Shown here: positions 25,112 to 33,337 of the stretch, one piece after another
How positions within the stretch are numbered: the stretch's first letter is position 1
Layout of the letters: every line of letters begins with the position of its first letter
Source of the DNA: Sphingomonas sanxanigenens DSM 19645 = NX02
GTDB taxonomy: Bacteria > Pseudomonadota > Alphaproteobacteria > Sphingomonadales > Sphingomonadaceae
Length of the DNA stretch: 64,000 nt
Assembly (NCBI RefSeq): GCF_000512205.2
Contig: NZ_CP006644.1
Span: forward strand, 5,601,501-5,665,500
Reading direction: 5' to 3'
The notes under the pieces: model-generated
What the model saw: only the letters and a program-made list of their open reading frames with translations
Database searches by the model: none
What the model was told of the DNA's origin: nothing
Translations under genes and position numbers: made by a program

Positions 25112-27622
25112 ATGCGTTATCTGTGGACGCTCGGCGCAAGTGCCGTTGCGATTGCCGCCACCTCGACCGCCGCTTATGCTCAGGACGCGAACGACAGCGA
25201 TGTCATCGTCGTGACCGCGCAGCTGCGCGAACAGGACCCGATCGAGGTGCCGATCACGCTCACCGTGGTGACCGGCGAGGAACTCGACCGCTTCGGCATC
25301 GTCGATTTCGAGGAATTGTCGCGCTTCACGCCCGGCTTCGAGGTGCAGAACCAGTCGCCCAACAATCCCGGCTTCGTGATGCGCGGCATCACCTCCGACA
25401 GTGGCTCGGCGTTCAACGAGCCGCGCGTGTCGGTTTTCCAGGATGGCGTGTCGATCTCCAAGTCGCGCGGGTCGTTCGTCGAGCTGTTCGACGTCGAGCG
25501 CGTCGAGGTGGCCAAGGGCCCGCAGTCGACGCTCTACGGGCGCGGCGCGCTGATCGGCGCGGTCAACATCGTCCAGAACAAGGCGAAGCTCGGAGAGTTC
25601 GCCGTCGCTGGTCAGGCGTCCTACGGCAATTACAACGCCTGGCAGGCCGAGGGCATGGTCAATGCGCCGATCGCCGACGAAATGGCGATCCGCCTGTCCG
25701 GCCGCATCCGCAAGCGTGACGGCTATACCGAAAATCTGCTGGGCGGTGCCGACTTCAACTCGGTCGACACCTATGCGCTGCGCGGCGCCTTCCATGGCGA
25801 AAATGGCGCGCTGTCGTTCGACCTGATCGGCAACTACCAGAAGGATACGCCCAACGGCACCGCATTCAAGTCGATCGCCTACAACCCGACCGATCCGGCG
25901 ACGGGCGCGGTGATCGGCGATCGCGGCCGCAACAGCGGCGCCGCGCTGGCGCCGGCGGCGGGTTTCGAAGGTGGCAAGCCGCTGGGCCTCGACCGGCAGG
26001 TGTGGGGCGTCACCGGCATCGCCAATCTCGATCTGGGGGAGAGCCTGAAGCTCACCTCGATCAGCGCCTTCCGCAAATTCGACTCGCTCGAGATCTTCGA
26101 TGCAGACGGCATCTCGCTGCCGATCCTGACCGCCGCCGAGGAAGCGCATGGCGAACAGACCAGCCAGGAACTGCGCCTGACCTACGATCAGGGGCCGGTA
26201 ACGGCCTTCTTCGGCGCCAGCTATTTCCACGAGAAGGGCTATCAGCGCGCGCCGGCGACGTTCAACGAGCGGGCATTGCTTGCGCGCTTCGCCAATGTGC
26301 TGAATGGCGGCGGCGCGATTCCCGGCCGTCCGGCGAGCGATCCGGCGCCGCTGGGGGTGCTCCAGAACGCGGCGCTGGGCAGCCTGATCCTGCAGCAGGG
26401 TTTCGGCCTGCCCGCGCCCCTCGCCAACGGCATCGCCGCCAACCTCAAGACCGACCATTCCGAAACGAGCACCAACTTCTCGCGCACCGAGGCGTTCGAC
26501 GTGTTCGGCGACGTGACGGTGAAGCTTTCCGAGCAGTTCGAGCTGGGTGCCGGCCTGCGCTACACGCATGACGACAAGCGCAGCGCCTATACCGCATCGG
26601 TGCTCAACGGCCGCTCGATCGCAGCGGGCGTGATCGCGGCGCAGTCGATCGCGGCGCAGGGCGGCAATCCGCTGCCGCTGCTGACCGCGCTCGCCACCCC
26701 CGGCGCGGTCAACTTCCCGGCGACGCTGCTGCCGCTGTTCGGCCTGGGCAGCCAGCCGACCTCGGGCAATGGCGACATCGACAGCGCCGAGCACAAGAAT
26801 GGCGGCTTCTCGTGGCGCCTCACCGCGCGCTACAGCCCGTCCGATGCGGCCAGCCTCTACGCGACCTATGCGCGTGGCCGCCGTCCCGAAGTGCTCGCCC
26901 CCTCCGGCCCCTCGGCGCCGTTCGGCGAGACCAGCTTCGACGTGCTCGACAGCGAAACGGTCGACAGCTTCGAGGTCGGCGCGAAGACGGTGCTGGCCAA
27001 CCGCACGCTGTTCCTCGACGGTGCGGTCTTCTTCTACCAGTACGACAATTTCCAGACGACGGTGCAGCAGGGCACGCAGTTCATTACCACCAACGCCGGC
27101 AAGGCCGAGAGCTACGGCTTCGAGGGCCAGGCGCGGTGGGTGCCGAACGACATGATCAGCCTGTTCGCGACCTATGCCTACAACCATAGCCGCTTCAAGA
27201 CGGGCGTGCGCGACGGCAACCGCTTCCGCCTGTCACCCGATCATTCGGCGTCGCTGGGGGCGATCCTGAGCGCGCCGGTGGGTCCGGGCCGCGTTTCCTT
27301 CGTGCCCAGCGTCACCTGGCAGTCGCGCGTCTTCTTCGACGACGACAACGACCGGCCGGACCTGCAGGTGCCGCCCGCGGCGCTGGTCGCCGACCTGATC
27401 CAGGACGAACTGCAGAACAGCTATGCGCTGGTCAATGCGCGCCTCGGCTACGAGGCACCCGGCGGCGCATGGCGAATCGAGGGCTTCATCGAGAACGCGT
27501 TCGACGAGAAGTTCATCAAGGATGCCGGCAACACCGGTGACGGGCTCGGCATGCCGACCTTCATCGCCGGCGAGCCGCGCTTCTACGGCGTCTCCGCCTC
27601 GTTCAAGTTCGGTGGCAAATGA
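25112..27622 (+). CDS. TonB-dependent outer-membrane receptor
   Basis: An 836-residue receptor with a Sec signal ending at AAYAQ (about residue 24). The DVIVVTAQLREQD segment resembles a TonB box and plug start. The plug domain (about 40-160) has GEELDRFGIVDFEELSRFTPG-type text and VAKGPQSTLYGRGALIGAVNIV, a plug-domain hallmark, followed by a large beta-barrel ending in FYGVSASFKF with a near-terminal Phe. Its stop overlaps the start of the PhoD-type phosphatase (ATGA). This coupling suggests uptake of a phosphorylated compound or of the phosphatase product; the ligand is otherwise unknown. The barrel looks intact with no frameshift. Confidence 0.95.
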   Translation: MRYLWTLGASAVAIAATSTAAYAQDANDSDVIVVTAQLREQDPIEVPITLTVVTGEELDRFGIVDFEELSRFTPGFEVQNQSPNNPGFVMRGITSDSGSAFNEPRVSVFQDGVSISKSRGSFVELFDVERVEVAKGPQSTLYGRGALIGAVNIVQNKAKLGEFAVAGQASYGNYNAWQAEGMVNAPIADEMAIRLSGRIRKRDGYTENLLGGADFNSVDTYALRGAFHGENGALSFDLIGNYQKDTPNGTAFKSIAYNPTDPATGAVIGDRGRNSGAALAPAAGFEGGKPLGLDRQVWGVTGIANLDLGESLKLTSISAFRKFDSLEIFDADGISLPILTAAEEAHGEQTSQELRLTYDQGPVTAFFGASYFHEKGYQRAPATFNERALLARFANVLNGGGAIPGRPASDPAPLGVLQNAALGSLILQQGFGLPAPLANGIAANLKTDHSETSTNFSRTEAFDVFGDVTVKLSEQFELGAGLRYTHDDKRSAYTASVLNGRSIAAGVIAAQSIAAQGGNPLPLLTALATPGAVNFPATLLPLFGLGSQPTSGNGDIDSAEHKNGGFSWRLTARYSPSDAASLYATYARGRRPEVLAPSGPSAPFGETSFDVLDSETVDSFEVGAKTVLANRTLFLDGAVFFYQYDNFQTTVQQGTQFITTNAGKAESYGFEGQARWVPNDMISLFATYAYNHSRFKTGVRDGNRFRLSPDHSASLGAILSAPVGPGRVSFVPSVTWQSRVFFDDDNDRPDLQVPPAALVADLIQDELQNSYALVNARLGYEAPGGAWRIEGFIENAFDEKFIKDAGNTGDGLGMPTFIAGEPRFYGVSASFKFGGK

Positions 27623-29280
27623 TCAAGGTCGATCGTCGTTCCGCGCTCGGCCTCGTCGGGGCCGGCCTCACCCTTCCCGGCGCGGCGGCGCGCGGCGCGC
27701 CGTCGGCGGGCGCCAGCTTCGCCCATGGTGTCGCCAGCGGCGATCCCACCGCGCGGGGGGCGATTCTCTGGACGCGGGTGACGCCGGCGGATGCCGGCCA
27801 CGTCGCGCCGATCGCGGTCGAATGGCATGTCGCGGAGACCGAGGGCGGCAAGGCGCTGGAAAGTGGCCGTGCCGAGGCGCGGCCGGCGCGCGACTTCACC
27901 GTCAAGGTGGAGGCGGTGAAGCTCAAGCCGGGCCGCGACTATGTCTATTGGTTCACGCTGGCAGGCGGCACGCGTTCGCCGGTGGGCCGCTTCCGCACCC
28001 TGCCGGAAGGCAGCATTGCCGATGCCGTCTTCGCGGTGGTGTCGTGCCAGCTTTATCCGGGCGGCTTCTTCAACGCCTATCGCGCGCTCGCTGGCCAGGC
28101 GCGGCTCGATGCGGTGATCCACCTCGGCGACTATATCTACGAATATGGCGCTGACGAGTATGGCGGGGCGATCGGCGCCAAGCTCGGCCGCGTGCCGCAG
28201 CCCGCGCATGAGATCGTCACGCTCGCCGACTATCGGATGCGCCACGCGCAGTACAAGACCGATGCCGACCTGCAGGCCGCGCACGCCCGCGCCGCCTTCA
28301 TCTGCGTGTGGGACGATCACGAGACCGCCAATGACAGCTGGGTGGGCGGCGCCGAGAACCATCAGCCCGAGACCGAGGGCGAGTGGAAGACGCGCAAGGC
28401 CGTGGCGATGCAGGCCTATTTCGAATGGATGCCGATCCGCGACCCGAAGCCGGGTGCGCCCTGGGAGGCGATCAACCGGACGTTCGAGTTCGGCGACCTC
28501 GCGACCTTGATGATGGTCGAGACGCGGCTGCTCGCGCGCAGCGAGCAGGCCGAGCCCAAGGGCCATTCGCCCGACGCCGCCGGCATCGCCGCGGTGATCG
28601 CCGAACGCAACCGCGCGGATCGCGAACTGCTGGGCGCGCCGCAGCGGGCGTGGCTGGAAGCCGGGCTGAAGGCATCGGTCGATGCCGGCAAGCCGTGGCA
28701 GGTGTTGGGCAACCAGGTGGTGATGGCGCGCGTCGAAGGGCCGGAGCTGACCAGATTGTTCGGTGCCGAGACCGCGCAGGCGATGGTTGCCGGCCTCGCG
28801 CCGGCGATCCGCACGCAGGTGGAGGCAGCACAGGCCGGCTATCGCGCCGGGCTGCCCTTCAACCTCGACAGCTGGGATGGCTACCCGGCGGCGCGCGAGC
28901 GTCTCTACGCCGGACTCCGCCGCGCGGGATCGCACCCGCTGGTGCTGTCGGGCGACAGCCATGCCTTCTGGGCGAACAGCCTCGCCGACGCCTCGGGCAC
29001 CACCGTTGCGAGCGAATTCGGCACCAGCGCGATCAGCAGCCCCTCGGTCGGCGACATGCTGCCGAGCGTCCCGCTGGGCGACCTGCTCGACAAGGCGAAC
29101 CCGGAAGTCGTCTTCTGCGACCAGACGGCGAAGGGCTATATCCTGCTGACGCTGACGCCCCAGGTCGCCAAGGCGGATTATATGGCCGTCTCCACCATCC
29201 TCGACCGCAAATTCGAGGAGCGCGTACTGGCGCGCTTCGAAGTGCCAGCGGGCAAGGAACGCGCGCTGAAGAGGATCTGA
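27619..29280 (+). CDS. phoD: alkaline phosphatase D family protein (PhoD), Tat-exported
   Basis: A 553-residue phosphatase/phosphodiesterase. The N-terminus DRRSALGLVGAGLTLPG is a twin-arginine signal. An N-terminal Fn3-like domain begins FAHGVASGDPTARGAILWTR, typical of PhoD, followed by the metallophosphatase domain with SCQLYPGGFFNAY, HLGDYIYEYG, WDDHETANDSW and LSGDSHAFWA, which carry the metal ligands (Ca and Fe in characterised PhoD). It hydrolyses phosphate mono- and diesters in the periplasm. Translational coupling to the receptor and the upstream Pho-box-like element suggest induction by phosphate starvation. Confidence 0.95.
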   Translation: MIKVDRRSALGLVGAGLTLPGAAARGAPSAGASFAHGVASGDPTARGAILWTRVTPADAGHVAPIAVEWHVAETEGGKALESGRAEARPARDFTVKVEAVKLKPGRDYVYWFTLAGGTRSPVGRFRTLPEGSIADAVFAVVSCQLYPGGFFNAYRALAGQARLDAVIHLGDYIYEYGADEYGGAIGAKLGRVPQPAHEIVTLADYRMRHAQYKTDADLQAAHARAAFICVWDDHETANDSWVGGAENHQPETEGEWKTRKAVAMQAYFEWMPIRDPKPGAPWEAINRTFEFGDLATLMMVETRLLARSEQAEPKGHSPDAAGIAAVIAERNRADRELLGAPQRAWLEAGLKASVDAGKPWQVLGNQVVMARVEGPELTRLFGAETAQAMVAGLAPAIRTQVEAAQAGYRAGLPFNLDSWDGYPAARERLYAGLRRAGSHPLVLSGDSHAFWANSLADASGTTVASEFGTSAISSPSVGDMLPSVPLGDLLDKANPEVVFCDQTAKGYILLTLTPQVAKADYMAVSTILDRKFEERVLARFEVPAGKERALKRI

Positions 29281-29288
29281 TGTTCCGG

Positions 29289-29311
29289 CCCTCTCCCCTC
29301 GGAGGAGAGGG
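29289..29311. repeat. CCCTCTCC-type palindromic repeat, copy 3 (possible phoD terminator)
   Basis: Arms CCCTCTCC (29289-29296) and GGAGAGGG (29304-29311) with a 7-base loop, 8 bases after the phoD stop. Same core as the copies at 3395 and 3505. Confidence 0.75.
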
Positions 29312-29378
29312 AGAAAATGCGCGCGATCATCGCGGCTGAATTCGATATACCGCGCCGCTCGATAGTGGAGTGGCCACC

Positions 29379-29858
29379 ATGCAACGCATTGAAATCCAGG
29401 TCAGTGGCGGTTGCCAGTGCGGCGCGGTGCGATATCGGGCGAGCGCGATGCTGGACAATGCGCATATCTGCCATTGCCGGATGTGCCAGAAAGCGGTCGG
29501 CGGGCCGTTCGCAGCACTCGTCGCGGCGCCGCGCGATGCGCTCGTCTGGACGCGTGGCGTGCCCGCCGAGTTCATGAGTTCGGACCATGTCGCGCGCGGC
29601 TTCTGCGCGGCGTGCGGCACGCCCCTGTTCTACGATTATCGGTCGGGCGAACGGATCAATCTGACGATCGGGTCGCTCGATACGCCGCAGATTTTCCCGC
29701 CGAAACGGCAGATGGGGCTGGAAGCACGGATGCCGTGGCATGATCGCCTGTGCAGCCTTGAGGAGGTCGGCACGACGGAGGAGACTATGGCAGAGGCCGC
29801 GGCTGCGATCCGCGCGAGCAACCATCAGCATCCCGATCATGACACGCCGAATGTCTGA
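29379..29858 (+). CDS. GFA family (CENP-V/GFA) zinc-binding protein
   Basis: A 159-residue protein with the GFA zinc motifs: GGCQCGAVRYR, HICHCRMCQKAVGG and GFCAACGTPLFYDY. Glutathione-dependent formaldehyde-activating enzyme gave the family its name, but most members have no proven activity. The ATG at 29379 has GGAG 8 bases upstream; a GTG 9 bases earlier is in frame. The C-terminal 25 residues are polar and His-rich (ASNHQHPDHD). Its end overlaps the following acetyltransferase gene by 8 bases. Confidence 0.9.
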   Translation: MQRIEIQVSGGCQCGAVRYRASAMLDNAHICHCRMCQKAVGGPFAALVAAPRDALVWTRGVPAEFMSSDHVARGFCAACGTPLFYDYRSGERINLTIGSLDTPQIFPPKRQMGLEARMPWHDRLCSLEEVGTTEETMAEAAAAIRASNHQHPDHDTPNV

Positions 29859-30291
29859 CGGCTGCGAACCCCGGCCGCTGGCGATCGATTCCTGCGATGA
29901 CCTCGCCGAATTGTGGACCGCATGCGGGCTGACCCGCCCGTGGAACGATCCGGTGCGCGACGCGCGTGCCGCGATCGAGGGGGCGACGTCGGTCGTGCTC
30001 GGCGTGCGCGAGGGCGAAGAAGGGCGACTGATCGCCTCGGCGATGGTCGGTTTCGACGGCCATCGCGGCTGGGTCTATTATCTGGCGGTCGCGCCGGACC
30101 GGCAGCGCGCCGGCCTCGGCCGCCGGATGATGGCAGCGGCCGAGCAATGGCTGCGCGCGCAGGGCGTACCCAAGATCCAGCTCATGGTCCGCGAAGACAA
30201 TCACGCCGCGATCGGTTTCTACGAAGCGCTTGGCCTCGCCCGTCAGCCGGTCGTCACGCTCGGGCGCTTCCTCGACGAGAAAGCGCCCTGA
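29851..30291 (+). CDS. GNAT acetyltransferase, YpeA-like
   Basis: A 146-residue acetyltransferase. The acetyl-CoA motif is VAPDRQRAGLGRRMMAAAEQWL (Q/RxxGxG/A form, quoted in part as APDRQRAGLGRRM), with KIQLMVREDNHAAIGFYEALGL as motif B. The N-terminus DDLAELWTACGLTRPWNDP matches YpeA-type proteins. Start ATG at 29851 overlaps the GFA stop by 8 bases; an ATG at 29839 in the same frame is an alternative. Substrate unknown. Confidence 0.88.
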   Translation: MSDGCEPRPLAIDSCDDLAELWTACGLTRPWNDPVRDARAAIEGATSVVLGVREGEEGRLIASAMVGFDGHRGWVYYLAVAPDRQRAGLGRRMMAAAEQWLRAQGVPKIQLMVREDNHAAIGFYEALGLARQPVVTLGRFLDEKAP

Positions 30292-30295
30292 GCCG

Positions 30296-31111
30296 TCAGC
30301 CGACGAACGCGCGCTCGATCACATAGTCGCCGGGCGCGGCGTTCGAGCCCTCTGTGAAGCCGAGCGCGTCGAAGCGGGCGGCGAGATCCTTGCACATCGC
30401 CATGCTGCCGCACATCATCACCCGGTCGGTCTCGGGATCGAAACGCGCGCTGCCGCCGATCTTCTCGAGGAACAGCCGGCCATCGTCGATCAGCGCATCG
30501 ATGCGTCCGGTGGTGTGGAAGTCCTCGCGCGTCACCGTCGGCAGATAGGCGAACTGCTGCAACGCCTGTTCCTCGACCAGCGGATCGCCGGCAAGCTGCG
30601 TTTCCAGCGTGGTGCGGAAGGCGAGGTCGGAGACGCGGCGCACCGAATGCACCAGCACGATCGCGCTGAACCGCTCATAGATGTCGGGATCGCGGATGAT
30701 GCTGAGGAAGGGCGCGAGGCCGGTGCCGGTGGAAAGCAGGAACAGCCGCGCGCCGGGGCGCAGCGCATCGGCCACGAGCGTGCCGGTGGGCTTGCGTCCC
30801 AGGAACAGCTGGTCGCCCGGGACGATCTTCTGCAGGCGCGAGGTCAGTGGACCATCCTGCACCTTGATCGAAAGGAATTCCAGTTCCTCGGCATAGGAGG
30901 GGCTGGCGATGGAATAGGCGCGCAGCAGCGGGCGGCCATCGCCTGGCAGGCCCAACATGACGAACTCGCCCGAGCGGAACCGGAAGCTCGGCGGGCGCGT
31001 GATCGTGAAGCTGAACAGATGCTCGTTCCAATGGCGCACCGAGCGGACATGTTCGACGGTGAGCGCGGCGGAGGGTTCGAGCGACGCCACGGTCGCGAGA
31101 CGATCGCTCAT
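30296..31111 (-). CDS. fpr: ferredoxin/flavodoxin--NADP+ reductase
   Basis: A 271-residue FAD enzyme of the bacterial Fpr class that shuttles electrons between NADPH and ferredoxin or flavodoxin. FAD binding: RAYSIASPSY; NADP binding: LLSTGTGLAPFLSIIRD; the pyridine-nucleotide end block MMCGSMAMCKDL; and the C-terminal YVIERAFVG, which stacks on the flavin in bacterial Fprs. A GGAGG site is 8 bases before the ATG. A consensus-like promoter with a Fur-type site lies upstream, so iron or redox control is likely. Confidence 0.95.
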   Translation of the reverse strand: MSDRLATVASLEPSAALTVEHVRSVRHWNEHLFSFTITRPPSFRFRSGEFVMLGLPGDGRPLLRAYSIASPSYAEELEFLSIKVQDGPLTSRLQKIVPGDQLFLGRKPTGTLVADALRPGARLFLLSTGTGLAPFLSIIRDPDIYERFSAIVLVHSVRRVSDLAFRTTLETQLAGDPLVEEQALQQFAYLPTVTREDFHTTGRIDALIDDGRLFLEKIGGSARFDPETDRVMMCGSMAMCKDLAARFDALGFTEGSNAAPGDYVIERAFVG

Positions 31112-31198
31112 CGGCCAGCCTCCGAATCCGACGCGAACAGGACGATTTCATTACGGCCGCGATCGGCACAGGCAGACATTAATCACTCACTCCGCTAT

Positions 31199-31213
31199 TG
31201 CGAATTATTCTCA
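31199..31213 (-). promoter_or_regulatory. Fur-box-like operator at the fpr promoter
   Basis: On the minus strand the site reads TGAGAAT-A-ATTCGCA, a 7-1-7 inverted repeat matching the Fur consensus TGATAAT-N-ATTATCA, with 6 of 7 arm positions self-complementary. It lies directly downstream of the -10 hexamer, where repressor binding would block transcription. Confidence 0.55.
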
Positions 31214-31216
31214 TCG

Positions 31217-31245
31217 GCTCTAGTCAGCGCGTCTTATGCTGTCAA
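31217..31245 (-). promoter_or_regulatory. predicted sigma-70 promoter of fpr
   Basis: Minus strand: -35 TTGACA (31240-31245), exact consensus, 17-base spacer, -10 TAGAGC (31217-31222). It points at fpr, whose start codon is about 105 bases downstream. Confidence 0.55.
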
Positions 31246-31295
31246 CGCGCCGAAGCCGGTTCCCAGACCGTGGCCGGCCGCGCTAAGGCGCGGGC

Positions 31296-31643
31296 ATGAC
31301 GACGATCTATGGCATCCCGAACTGCGACACGATCAAGAAAGCGCGCGCCTGGCTGGCCGAGCACCACGTGGCGTATCACTTTCACGATTACAAGAAAGCA
31401 AGCCTTGAGGCCACCCGGCTGCGCGCTTGGGTCGACCGGCTTGGCTGGGATGTGTTGCTCAACCGCGCTGGAACGACCTTCCGCGCGCTGCCCGATGCCG
31501 ACAAGCAGGGGCTGGATGCCGAAAGGGCGATGGCGCTGATGCTGGCGCAACCCTCGATGATCAAGCGCCCGGTGCTCGAAACCGCGGATGGCCGGCTGCT
31601 CGTCGGCTTCAAGCCGGCGGACTATCAGGCGGTGTTCGGCTGA
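31296..31643 (+). CDS. ArsC/Spx-family reductase-like protein (YffB type)
   Basis: A 115-residue thioredoxin-fold protein with IYGIPNCDTIKKARAWL: the single Cys (residue 10) in PNCDTIKKA is the ArsC/YffB signature. KRPVLE lies near the C-terminus, as in Spx/ArsC proteins. It lacks the additional cysteines expected of true arsenate reductases of the thioredoxin type, so YffB-like (glutathione-dependent thiol reductase) is the better label. It diverges from fpr; both may respond to redox stress. Confidence 0.88.
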   Translation: MTTIYGIPNCDTIKKARAWLAEHHVAYHFHDYKKASLEATRLRAWVDRLGWDVLLNRAGTTFRALPDADKQGLDAERAMALMLAQPSMIKRPVLETADGRLLVGFKPADYQAVFG

Positions 31644-31690
31644 CGGCCATGAGTCTGGCTCCCGGCGGCGACAGGCGCTAGAGGGCGACG

Positions 31691-32563
31691 ATGTCCACGA
31701 CCTTCACGATCGACACCGCCACGAGCCGCGCCAACCCCACCCCGGCGCCGATGAAGCGGCTGACGGTGCCCGCGGTCCGCGCGCGCAAGCAGGGCGGCAC
31801 CACGGTGGAGCCGCTGGTGATGCTCACGGCCTATTCGGTGCGCATGGCGCAGATCCTCGATCCGCATTGCGACATGCTGCTGGTGGGGGACAGCCTGGGG
31901 CAGGTGATCTACGGCCTGCCCTCGACGGTGCCGGTCAGCCTCGACATGATGTGCGCGCATGGTGCCGCGGTCGTGCGCGGCAGCTATCACAGCCTCGTCG
32001 TCGTCGACATGCCGTTCGGCAGCTATGAGGGCTCCCCCGAACAGGCCTTCGCCAGCGCCGCGCGCATCCTGAAGGAAACCGGCGCCGCGGCGGTGAAGCT
32101 GGAAGGCGGCGAGGCGATGGCCACCACGATCCGCTTCCTCGTCGATCGCGGCATCCCGGTGATGGGCCATGTCGGCCTTACCCCGCAGGCGGTGAACGCG
32201 CTGGGCGGCTATGGCGCGCGCGGCCGCAGCGAGGCCGAACGCGCCAAGATCGTCGCCGATTCGCTGGCGATCGCAGAGGCTGGCTGCTTCTCGATCGTGG
32301 TCGAGGGGGTGATCGAGCCGATTGCGATCGAGATTACGGAGAAGGTCGCCTGCCCGATCATCGGCATCGGCGCCTCGGCGGAATGCGACGGCCAGGTGCT
32401 GGTCGTGGACGACATGCTGGGCATGTTCGATCGCGTGCCGCGCTTCGTGAAGCGCTACGACGATTTGGCGACGCGCATCGGCGAGACCGTGGCCACCTAT
32501 GCCGCCGAGGTGCGTGACCGCAGCTTCCCCACCGCCGATCAGGTCTATCGGCCCAAGAATTGA
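31691..32563 (+). CDS. panB: 3-methyl-2-oxobutanoate hydroxymethyltransferase
   Basis: A 290-residue enzyme, first step of pantothenate (coenzyme A) synthesis: it transfers a hydroxymethyl group from 5,10-methylene-THF to 2-oxoisovalerate. Landmarks: [69 protein letters not shown] and [18 protein letters not shown] 20-residue polar N-terminal extension precedes the usual start. panC is not adjacent, so the pathway genes are split. Confidence 0.96.
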   Translation: MSTTFTIDTATSRANPTPAPMKRLTVPAVRARKQGGTTVEPLVMLTAYSVRMAQILDPHCDMLLVGDSLGQVIYGLPSTVPVSLDMMCAHGAAVVRGSYHSLVVVDMPFGSYEGSPEQAFASAARILKETGAAAVKLEGGEAMATTIRFLVDRGIPVMGHVGLTPQAVNALGGYGARGRSEAERAKIVADSLAIAEAGCFSIVVEGVIEPIAIEITEKVACPIIGIGASAECDGQVLVVDDMLGMFDRVPRFVKRYDDLATRIGETVATYAAEVRDRSFPTADQVYRPKN

Positions 32564-32638
32564 CCGGCGGGAGCCGCTTTCCCTTTTTCGGCTTCGCGGC
32601 TAGGGTCCGCGCCGATTTGCGTGCTTTGGAGATGAATT

Positions 32639-33337
32639 TTGGCAATCGCGCCGCAGAATAACCAAGCCTTCCTGCGCGAGGTGGACGATGAGCTGCGTCG
32701 CGAGCAACTCGCCGGCTTCTGGACGCGCTACGGCCGTTGGGTGCTCGTCGCGGTGGTGGCGGGGCTGCTCGCGTTCGCCGGCTATCTGTACTGGCAACAC
32801 CGCCAGAACGGTCAGGCGGATGAAGCTGCAGAGGAACTGACGGGTGCATTGCGCGCGCTTGGGGAGGGCAAGGCGGTCGAGGCCAAGCCCAAGCTCGCCG
32901 CGCTGGCCGCCTCGCCGATCGAGGGCGTGCGCGCCGCGGCGCTGCTCGCACAGGCGGGCACGCTGGCAGACGCCAACGATCTCAAGGGCGCCGCCGCGCT
33001 CTACAAGAAGGTCGCTGACGATGCGTCGCTCGCGCAGCCCTATCGCGATGTCGCACTGCTCCGGCAGACGACGCTGGAGTTCGACCAGCTCAAGCCCGAC
33101 GTGGTCGTGCAGCGGTTGAAGCCGCTCGCGGTGGCCGGCAATCCCTGGTTCGGCAGCGCTGGCGAACTCGTCGCCATCTCGTACCTGCGGATGAAGAAGC
33201 CGGAACTGGCTGCACCGATCTATGGCAAGATCGCCGAAACCGAAGAGTTGCCGCGCACGGTCCGTTCACGGGCAAGACAGATGGCTGGGGTATTGGGCGT
33301 GGACGCCGTCGACCAGAAGGAAAGCGCAGCTCAATGA
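32639..33337 (+). CDS. membrane-anchored TPR protein (YfgM-like)
   Basis: A 232-residue protein with a cytoplasmic N-terminus, one transmembrane helix near 34-52 (WVLVAVVAGLLAFAGYLYW) and an alpha-helical periplasmic part with TPR-like helix pairs rich in Ala and Leu. The start is TTG, 9 bases after GGAG; a nearby ATG at 32632 is out of frame. It overlaps bamB by ATGA, matching the YfgM-BamB-Der order of gammaproteobacteria, where YfgM is a periplasmic chaperone associated with the Sec translocon. Same role is inferred here. Confidence 0.88.
   Translation: MAIAPQNNQAFLREVDDELRREQLAGFWTRYGRWVLVAVVAGLLAFAGYLYWQHRQNGQADEAAEELTGALRALGEGKAVEAKPKLAALAASPIEGVRAAALLAQAGTLADANDLKGAAALYKKVADDASLAQPYRDVALLRQTTLEFDQLKPDVVVQRLKPLAVAGNPWFGSAGELVAISYLRMKKPELAAPIYGKIAETEELPRTVRSRARQMAGVLGVDAVDQKESAAQ

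Noticed and set aside
24584-27187. Long minus-strand open frame (867 codons) opposite the TonB receptor
   Set aside because: It is antisense to a receptor with a clear signal, plug and barrel; translation is Arg/Ala/Gly rich and motif-free, as expected from a GC-rich shadow frame.
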